From Haliclystus octoradiatus (lineage: Eukaryota > Cnidaria > Staurozoa > Stauromedusae > Haliclystidae): a stretch of 64,000 nt of DNA. Of this stretch, positions 55,301 to 64,000 are shown one piece after another (positions within the stretch are counted from its first letter, which is position 1; each line of letters opens with the position of its first letter). Position numbers and translations under genes: made by a program. The DNA lies in contig OU744451.1 of NCBI GenBank assembly GCA_916610825.1, forward strand, positions 18,003,307-18,067,306, given 5' to 3'. Under the pieces are notes generated by a model. That model was given only the letters and a program-made list of their open reading frames with translations. It had not been told where the DNA came from and searched no databases.

Positions 55301-58300
55301 AACACAGTTGAATGAGAACCGTATAGGAATAGTCTCCTTTTGGAAACTTGCATAGAATTTTTGAGAGAAAATGAATAACAATACTCGACTATCTATCTAC
55401 ACTCACCACTACTAATATTACTATTCGGGAAAATAAGAGGATATAAGGAATGGATGAGCATATCTGAGTACAAGATGAGTCAGCTGAAGGCTGTTTACAA
55501 TAGCAATTACATAAAATAAGGCTACTATGCACAATAAGATCCTCAGGTCTATAATGATCATGTGAGTAAGTCCTGGAGGGCTGCTATTTAATGGAATCAA
55601 ATCATATTTATTTATAAGGGTACCTATATCTTGAATGGTCAGTTGCATCAGGCTTAAATAGCTGGCTGAAATACATAGGAGTGAAGATATTTTGAATTAC
55701 TTTATTCATGTATCAGTCTTCATTACTTTATTCGTTTCACATTTTGACCATTTCTGCCAATAGATGCAAATAGAGCTGCCAATAGATAAAAAAAATAAAT
55801 TAAGTAAAAGCAATTGTATTAAAAAAAAGACTATATAATAACATCAATTGCATTTTCATTTTAGACCAACAACCAGGCAAATCACAACAACCCCTGCATC
55901 AACTTCTACACAAGTCACAACAAAATCCTCAACACGTCCAACACCTGAGTCTACAACAAGAGCATTGACACAGAGGACCACTTCTTCTACTCGAGAAACA
56001 ACAAAATCATCAACGCGCCCAACATCAAAGTCTACAACAAGACCATCGACACAGAGGACAACTTCATCATATACTCGAGCAACAACAAAATCGTCAACAC
56101 GTCCAACACAAAAGTCTACAACAAGATCATCGACACAGAGGACAACTTCATCTACTCGAGCAACAACAAAATCATCGACAAGTCCAACACCTGAGTCTAC
56201 AACAAGACCATCGACACAGAGGACAACTTCAAATACTTGGGTAACAACAAAATCGTCAACACGTCCAACACAAAAGTCTACAACAAGACCATCGACACAG
56301 AGGACAACTTCATCTACTCGAGCAACAACAAAATCATCAACACGTCCAACAGCAGGGTCTACAACAAAACCATCGACAGAGAGGACAACATCGACTACTC
56401 CAGCAACAACAAAATCATTAACACGCCCAACATCAAAGTCTACAACAAGACCATCTACAGAGAGGACTACTTCATCTACCCGAGCCACGACAAAATCCTC
56501 CACACGTCCAACACCTGAGTCTACAACAAGACCATCTACAGTTAGGACTACTTCTTCTACTCGAGCAACAACAAAATCCTCAACACGTCCAACACATGAG
56601 TCTACAACAAGACCATCTACAGAGAGGACTACTTTTTCTACTCGAGAAACAACAAAATCCTCAACACGTCCAACACATGAGTCTACAAAAAGACCAACAA
56701 CAGAGAGGACAACTTCATCTACTCGAGCAACAACAAAATCCTCAACACGTCCAACACCTGATTCTACAATAAGACCATCTACAGAGAGGAAAACTTCATC
56801 TACTCGAGCAACAACAAAATCCTCAACACGTCCAACGCCTGAGCCTACAACAAGAACATCAACACAAATGACTATGTCTTCTACTGGAAAGACTTATGGA
56901 CCAACAATGATACCATCTACCCATCCGAGTTCAATGTCTTCAACAAGATCATCAACATCAATAAAAACTTCTTCTACAAGAGCTACAGAGACAGTTACCC
57001 CTATTTCAACAACAGTCACAACAAATATTGTAAGTACGGTGGATATTTTAACACAAGAAATATCTACAATAGGACAAGTTCTAACCACTGTTACAAATAC
57101 ACCGTCAACTCAACATGGAACAACAATAGCAACTGGTCCTGTTACATTTCAGTCTACCTCTCCTTCGTCTACTAATAAACCATCAACTGCATATCCAACT
57201 GATGCTACAACAAAAAGTACTTCATCTCAACCAACAACATCACATCACACTCAGAAGCAAACAACCCAGCATCCAACAACAGTAGAAACTGGTCCTGTTA
57301 CATCTCAATCTACCTCCGCTTCATCTACTAATAAACCATCAACTGCATATCCAACTGATGCTACAACAAAAAGTACTTCAACTCAACCAACAACATCACA
57401 TCACACTCAGAAGCAAACAACCCAGCATCCAACAACAGTAGAAACTGGTCCTGTTACATCTCAATCTACCTCCGCTTTGTCTACTAGTAAACCATCAACT
57501 GCATATCCAACTGATGCTACAACAAAAAGTACTTCATCTCAACCAACAACATCACATCACACTCAGAAGCAAACAACGCAGCATCCAACAACAGTAGAAA
57601 CTGGTTCTGTTACATCTCAATCTACCTCCGCTTTGTCTACTAGTAAACCATCAACTGCATATCCAACTGATGCTACAACAAAAAGTACTTCATCTCAACC
57701 AACAACATCACATCACACTCAGAAGCAAACAACCCAGCATCCAACAAAAGTAGAAACCGGTTCTGTTACATCTCAATCTACCTCCGCTTCGTCTACTAGT
57801 AAACCATCAACTGCATATCCAACTGATGCTACATCAAAAAGTACTTCATCTCAACCAACAACATCACATCACACTCAGAAGCAAACAACGCAGCATCCAA
57901 CAACAGTAGAAACTGTTCCTGTTACATCTCAATCTACCTCGGCTTCATCTACTAATAAACCATCAACTGCATATCCAACTGATGCTACAACAAAAAGTAC
58001 TTCAACTCAACCAACAACATCACATCACACTCAGAAGCAAACAACCCAACATCCAACAACAGTAGAAACTGGTCATGTTACATCTCAATCTACCTCCGCT
58101 TCATCTACTAATAAACCATCAACTGCATATCCAACTGATGCTACAACAAAAAGTACTTCAACTCAACCAACAACATCACATCACACACAGAAGCAAACAA
58201 CCCAACATCCAACAACAGTAGAAACTGATCATGTTACATCTCAATCTACCTCCGCTTCGTCTACTAATAAACCATCAACTGCATATCCAACTGATGCTAC

Positions 58301-61300
58301 AACAAAAAGTACTTCATCTCAACCAACAACATCACATCACACTCAGAAGCAAACAACCCAGCATCCAACAACAGTAGAAACTGGTTCTGTTACATCTCAA
58401 TCTACCTCCATTTTGTCTACTGGTAAACCATCAACTGCATATCCAACTGATGCTACAGCAAAAAGTACTTCATCTCCACCAACAACATCACATCACACTC
58501 AGAAGCAAACAACCCAGCATCCAACAACAGTAGAAACTGGTTCTGTTACATCTCAATCTACCTCCGCTTTGTCTACTAAGAAACCATCAACTGCATATCC
58601 AACTGATGCTACAACAAAAAGTACTTCATCTCAACCAACAACATCACATCACACTCAGAAGCAAACAACCCAGAATCCAACAACAGTAGAAACTGTTCCT
58701 GTTACATCTCAATATACCTCCGCTTCATCTACTAATAAACAATCAACTGCATATCCAACTGATGCTACAACAAAAAGTACTTCAACTCAACCAACAACAT
58801 CACATCACACTCAGCAGCAAACAACCCAACATCCAACAACAGTAGAAACTGGTCATGTTACATCTCAATCTACCTCCGCTTCATCTACTAATAAACCATC
58901 AACTGCATATCCAACTGATGCTACAACAAAAAGTACTTCAACTCAACCAACAACATCACATCACACACAGAAGCAAACAACCCAACATCCAACAACAGTA
59001 GAAACTGGTCATGTTACATCTCAATCTACCTCCGCTTCGTCTACTAATAAACCATCAACTGCATATCCAACTGATGCTACAACAAAAAGTACTTCATCTC
59101 AACCAACAACATCACATCACACTCAGAAGCAAACAACCCAGCATCCAACAACAGTAGAAACTGGTTCTGTTACATCTCAATCTACCTCCGTTTTGTCTAC
59201 TGGTAAACCATCAACTGCATATCCAACTGATGCTACAGCAAAAAGTACTTCATCTCAACCAACAACATCACATCACACTCAGAAGCAAACAACCCAGCAT
59301 CAAACAACAGTAGAAACTAGTTCTGTTACATCTCAATCTACCTCCGCTTTGTCTACTAAGAAACCATCAACTGCATATCCAACTGATGCTACAACAAAAA
59401 GTACTTCATCTCAACCAACAACATCACATCACACTCAGAAGCAAACAACCCAGCATCCAACAACAGTAGAAACTGGATCTATTACATCTCAATCTACCTC
59501 CGCTTCATCTACTAATAAACCATCAACTGCATATCCAACTGATGCTATAACAAAAAGTACTTCATCTCAACTAACAACATCACATCACACTCAGAAGCAA
59601 ACAACGCAGCATCCAACAACAGTAGAAACTGTTCCTGTTACATCTCAATCTACCTCGGCTTCATCTACTAATAAACCATCAACTGCATATCCAACTGATG
59701 CTACAACAAAAAGTAGTTCATCGCAACCAACAACATCACATCACACTCAGAAGCAAACAACCCAGCATCCAACAACAGTAGAAACTGGTCCGGCTACATC
59801 ACAATCTACCTCCGCTTCGTCTACTAATAAACCATCAACTGCATATCCAACTGATGCTACAACAAAAAGTACCTCATCTCAACCAACAACATCACATCAC
59901 ACTCAGAAGCAAACAACCCAGAATCCAACAACAGTAGAAACTGGTCCGGCTACATCACAATCTACCTCCGCTTCGTCTACTAATAAACCATCAACTACAT
60001 ATCCAACTGATGCTACAAAAAAAAGTAGTTCATCGCAACCAACAACATCACATCACACTCAGAAGCAAACAACCCAGCATCCAACAACAGTAGAAACTGG
60101 TCCGGCTACATCACAATCTACCTCCGCTTCGTCTACTAATAAACCATCAACTGCATATCCAACTGATGCTACAACAAAAAGTACCTCATCTCAACCAACA
60201 ACATCACATCACACTCAGAAGCAAACAACCCAGAATTCAACAACAGTAGAAACTGGTTCTGTTACATCTCAATCTACCTCGGCTTCATCTACTAATAAAC
60301 CATCAACTGCATATCCAACTGATGCTACAACAAAAAGTACTTCATCTCAACCAACAACATCACATCACACTCAGAAGCAAACAACCCAACATCAAACAAC
60401 AGTAGAAACTGGTCCTGTTACATCTCAATCCACCTCCGCTTCATCTACTAATAAACCATCAACTGCATATCCAACTGATGCTACAACAAAACGTACTTCA
60501 TCTCAACCAACAACATCACATCACACACAGAAGCAAACAACCCAACATCCAACAACAGTAGAAACTGGTCCTGTTACATCTCAATCTACCTCCTCTTCTT
60601 CTACTAAGAAACGATCAACTGCATATCCAACTGATGCTACAACAAAAAGTACTTCAACTCAACCAACAACATCACATCACACACAGAAGCAAACAACCCA
60701 ACATCCAACAACAGTAGAAACTGGTCATGTTACATCTCAATCTACCTCCGCTTCGTCTACTAATAAACCATCAACTGCATATCCAACTGATGCTACAACA
60801 AAAAGTACTTCATCTCAACCAACAACATCACATCACACTCAGAAGCAAACAACCCAGCATCCAACAACAGTAGAAACTGGTCCTGTTACATCTCAATCTA
60901 CCTCTGCTTCATCTACTAATAAACCATCAACTGCATATCCAACTGAAGCTACAACAAAAAGTACCTCATCTCAACCAACAACATCACATCACACTCAGAA
61001 GCAAACAACCCAACATCCAACAACAGTAGAAACTGGTCCTGTTACATCTCAATCTACCTCCGCTTCATCTACTGATAAACCATCAACTGCATATTCAACT
61101 GATGCTACAACAAAAAGTACTTCATCTCAACCAACAACATCACATCACACTCAGAAGCAAACAACCCAACATCCAACAACAGTAGAAACTGGTTCTGTTA
61201 CATCTCAATCTACCTCCGCTTCATCTACTAATAAACCATCAACTGCATATCCAACTGATGCTACAACAAAAAGTACTTCATCTCAACCAACAACATCACA

Positions 61301-64000
61301 TCACACTCAGAAGCAAACAACCCAACATCCAACAACAGTAGAAACTGGTCCTGTTACATCTCAATCTACCTCCGCTTCATCTACTAATAAACCATCAACT
61401 GCATATCCAACTGATGCTACAACAAAAAGTACTTCATCTCAACCAACAACATCACATCACACTCAGAAGCAAACAACCCAACATCCAACAACAGTAGCAA
61501 CTGCAAAATCTACAATATATTACCCAGTGTCCACACCAGATAGCATTACAACAGAAACAACAAGCTCTAGCAGTACTGTTACACATTATCCAACGGAACA
61601 TAGTACGATCACAGATACATATCCAACACAAAAGAAAACAACTGGTAAAACATCATCGACATTACAATCAACTACTATGATGCCAAGCACAACATTCTTC
61701 CCAACAACGAAGACTAGTAATCCAAGGTAAGATTCATATTAATATTTTAAAGCAATCAATTCTAAATATAGAATGGATGTCATCTGTAACTTTTCCCTAA
61801 AATCTATAAATTCTCTGTTTAACTTTACCAAGTAAGCTGTGAATATCCTCATATCAAGGTTTTAAATCATTAATGTCATCATCGTAGCAAATAATTACCT
61901 CAACATTTTTATTGTGGTTAATATTTTTCAAATGTGGATTTTTAATCGTTGATTGATTGGAGAATTAAAAAGGCTATCATAATCAAATGCAACTCAGTGA
62001 AATATTTTTTATTGGTAATTAAATAATGTTGAACAAATGCTATAAAATAATTAACCATTTGACTGTGAACCTAGGCATATACAGTCCAACAAAAGGTGGG
62101 GGTGATTGGGTCCTAGATTGTGGAAAGATTTAGAGCAGATTCAGATGAAATGATTCTGATTTATGAGTCAAATTTAGGAATATCCAGAAAAAAAAGCTGA
62201 AAATAATTTAGGGTTTCGGGAAGGGCTCGAAAACTTTGGTCAGATACTGCCTGTTGATTTTATTGAAATAACTGCCGGTAGTTTCAAAATTTCAAACTGA
62301 GGCATTACCTTTATATATATATTTTTTTTTCTAGTACTGTATGTGTCGCCCCCAATTTGATGTTTCCTGTTGGTGAGATTGATACAATACCTGGTCAAAG
62401 TACAATATTAAATATCACAGAAGTATTTTTATCAGATCCATATCAACTTCTATTCATCAGAGTAGAATTAACCGAAGAAATTGATTCATGCTGGTTTGAA
62501 TATAACGAAACAAGTACACTATTAACCATATTCCCATTTGTCAATTTACTAAATGGAAAAAGAAGTCGCATTTTTAATTTCAAAATTATTGTTGAAAATG
62601 GTTGTGGATCTGTGTCTAAAGTACCATTTCAAGTACAAGTGAATGAAATAATTCAAAATCCATGTTTTGAAGTGGAAGTTATATTCACTAGCGACAAGGA
62701 ATTAGAATGTGAGTTACAGAATATACAAAATATGACTGATAAAATAGTGGAATATTTGCAATTGAATGATTCAAAAGATTTTATATTAATCAACTATAAT
62801 AAAATATCACCATTCTCAAAGAAACAATCATTGACATTTACGTTATCACAAGAAGTATTTCCATGCAAGGCATGCAATGCCGAAAAATTAGCAAATATTA
62901 CAGAAAAACTTGTTAACGAAAATGGTACTGTTAATCCAGAATTTATTGCGTTTGTTTATCCAACACATTATGTTCATAACGTTACAACAACAAAAATAAA
63001 TCGATGCACTTTAGTTGGTATCATTCCAACATCAGATGATGGAACACCATTTTGGGTAATTTTGTTACCAATTCTGATATTTCTGTTAGCCTTATTATTA
63101 ACATTATGTTTAGTATGCTGTTGTAAAAAACGATGGTGTGCTAATCTTTTATTTCCGCAAAGTAATGAAGAATCAAGTTGTTCGTATACTAATTCAACAA
63201 TTCGACGCGAATTTGAAAGAAGTTGTCAACATACAGCAATAGCAGTTCCTGAAACAGCATCTTTAACATCAACATCGTATGCACATAGGAATACTCTATA
63301 CAAGAACAAGAATACACCAAAACCATCAAGTAATGAATTTCATGGTGATAATGCAATATATAATGATGGTACTATGTTCTTTCTACCAATCGCTGAAGAA
63401 CAAGGACCAATGAAGAAACAAGATAGAAATGCGCAGCGTATGAATCAAAATTCACCTTTAAAGGCACAACCAAGAGGAATGAATGAAACAAAGGATACAA
63501 CAGTATACCCTCACACTGACAACGATCAATCACGGCAATCACAAAGAATGATGCAGAATGACGACCAACCGATAGATGCTAATACTCATTACTTCATTCC
63601 AACACAAGTACCTACTAACGATGATGCTATTGTTCTTCATCGGACACCACCTGAGTTTTACCCACCACCACCACCCCCTCTTTCACCAACGCCATCATCA
63701 TCCCCATATCCTGATCCTGGGCCACCACCTCCACCGCCTGCATTTCAACCACATACTGACGATTTAGGATATGGCACATTAGAAGGCGATCGAACAGCTT
63801 ATAATATTAAGGTTGAAAGAGAAGGACCAAACAATGGATTGAAACAACACAATAATATGAATCTTCCAATTGCATTAAATATGATTCAAGGTCGCAGTTC
63901 ACAAGATCAAACAAAGCAGTCACAGAGGTTAAATAATAGTATGGACCTTAGTAACCAAGGAAATAAGGTTAATTTCAGTCATGGGTTTGGAGGACAAGAT
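52371..64000 (+). CDS. DAG1: Dystroglycan-like transmembrane mucin, 3' partial
   Basis: Cell-surface receptor of the dystroglycan type, linking extracellular matrix to the cytoskeleton in known animals. Exons: 52371-52499, 54209-54699, 55865-61726 and 62335 to beyond the edge; phases agree. About 2716 residues are in the window. Order: signal peptide (1-24), RQRR furin-type site at about 46-49, S6-like domain (60-195; features LDC near its middle and AWSLIGYS near its end), two mucin blocks (225-535 and 626-2084), cadherin-like domain (2163-2275), SEA-like beta-dystroglycan domain (to about 2390, with CNAEKLANITEKLVNENG), transmembrane helix (2399-2422) and a tail with PPEFYPPPPPP. Human dystroglycan has an extra N-terminal Ig-like domain, absent here, and a mucin region of only about 170 residues. 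The Gly-Ser cleavage site is not conserved. The C-terminus, where dystrophin binds, lies beyond the window. Confidence 0.82.
53847..53898 (+). repeat. 17-bp tandem repeat
   Basis: Three copies of TCACAGGTGGTCCTCAT in dystroglycan-like intron 1. No further role is evident. Confidence 0.9.
54209..54699 (+). other. S6-like domain exon after a furin-type site
   Basis: The exon opens with LSRQRRSP, a furin-type RxRR site, and then encodes a fold resembling the second half of the alpha-dystroglycan N-terminal region: an alpha-helical segment (REGLINKIATFYNF), a strand ending QLDCMKT and the closing AWSLIGYS. In human alpha-dystroglycan the furin site follows this domain; here it precedes it. Confidence 0.68.
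54798..54974 (+). mobile_element. 177-bp pogo/Tigger-like MITE, dystroglycan-like intron 2
   Basis: CAGTGAAACCTG...GGTATGACTG flanked by TA at 54796-54797 and 54975-54976. Very close to 22474-22650. A decayed partial relative follows at about 55090-55225. Confidence 0.85.
55918..56850 (+). repeat. 81-bp coding repeat, first mucin block of dystroglycan-like gene
   Basis: About 11 units of 27 residues of the form TTKSSTRPTPESTTRPST then QRTTSSTRA. Lined up with the repeat of the neighbouring mucin gene it is the same length and matches at most Thr, Ser, Arg and Pro positions, so the two arrays are homologous. Confidence 0.88.
57121..61496 (+). repeat. 156-bp coding repeat, second mucin block (28 units)
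   Basis: Twenty-eight units of 52 residues with TNKPSTAYPTDATTKSTSSQ and PTTSHHTQKQTTQHP at the core. Each unit carries a His-His pair and usually one more histidine. A five-unit block (780 bp) starting at the ETVPV unit near 57909 recurs at 58689, and the same unit appears again at 59625, showing higher-order duplication or conversion. Confidence 0.95.
61727..62334 (+). other. Dystroglycan-like intron 3
   Basis: A 608-bp intron with a pyrimidine-rich acceptor (TTTTTTTCTAG). I see no element or exon in it. Confidence 0.6.
62335..64000 (+). other. Cadherin-like, SEA-like, membrane and cytoplasmic exon
   Basis: The open frame runs without interruption to the window edge. The cadherin-like part starts VCVAPNLMFPVGEID. 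The SEA-like part ends TTTKINRCTLVGIIP, where human dystroglycan has the Gly-Ser cleavage site just before the matching Cys; here Gly-Ser is replaced by Lys-Ile. The helix from FWVILLPIL ends at a CCCKKRW stop-transfer. The tail contains proline-rich stretches at about 63645-63745, possible WW or SH3 targets. Confidence 0.8.

Noticed and set aside
55856..56503. 215-codon minus-strand frame opposite the first dystroglycan-like mucin block
   Set aside because: By-product of the 81-bp repeat.
57121..61496. CRISPR-like regular array
   Set aside because: Repeats are adjacent, in frame and coding, with no unique spacers, in an animal gene.

Overview
The window is AT-rich nuclear DNA of an animal. 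Every recognisable protein gene lies on the + strand and is split by GT-AG introns. A dystroglycan-like gene restricts it to Metazoa, and a radial-spoke gene shows the animal has motile cilia. Dense short DNA transposons, tRNA-derived SINEs, foldbacks and hammerhead-ribozyme elements suggest a marine invertebrate. A deuterostome is my guess, because triple-domain adenylate kinases are known from sea urchin sperm flagella, but the species cannot be fixed from the sequence.

Layout: (1) about 1.26-18.9 kb, the 3' 14 exons of an adenylate kinase with three AK1-type domains; the middle domain has lost key arginines. (2) 22.4-29.5 kb, a seven-exon gene with a proline-rich N-terminus and two von Hippel-Lindau beta-type domains but no alpha domain. 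(3) 30.8-41.4 kb, a complete 13-exon radial spoke head protein of the RSPH4A/RSPH6A family; its upstream region has a forkhead-type site, a perfect CRE and an X-box-like site within 55 bp. (4) 45.5-48.3 kb, a two-exon gene for a secreted, very basic Thr/Ser-rich mucin made of 27-residue repeats. (5) 52.4 kb to the right edge, a dystroglycan-like gene with signal peptide, furin-type site, S6-like domain, about 1950-residue mucin exon, cadherin-like and SEA-like domains, transmembrane helix and proline-rich tail. Genes 4 and 5 share a signal-peptide exon and related 27-residue mucin repeats, so gene 4 looks like a shortened tandem relative of gene 5.

The most unusual part is adenylate kinase intron 6 (8255-10753). 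It holds seven hammerhead-ribozyme motifs of four different sequences. Two are head-to-tail 180 bp apart inside a 320-bp insertion with a 7-bp target duplication. One stands alone. Four lie as opposed pairs in the arms of two long inverted repeats. All seven have an intact core with paired stems I, II and III; such motifs are the signature of Penelope-like retroelements and retrozymes.

Other non-coding content: a 177-bp pogo/Tigger-like MITE family (CAGT...ACTG ends at TA), a second TA-flanked MITE family with an internally amplified copy, elements rich in the palindrome GTTCATGAAC, two elements with 8-bp duplications (hAT-like), minisatellites of 60, 69 and 97 bp, and a (TATTAC)n microsatellite. 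Genes 1 and 3 both point to motile cilia or flagella (ATP/ADP buffering and the radial spoke head); genes 4 and 5 point to the cell surface and extracellular matrix.
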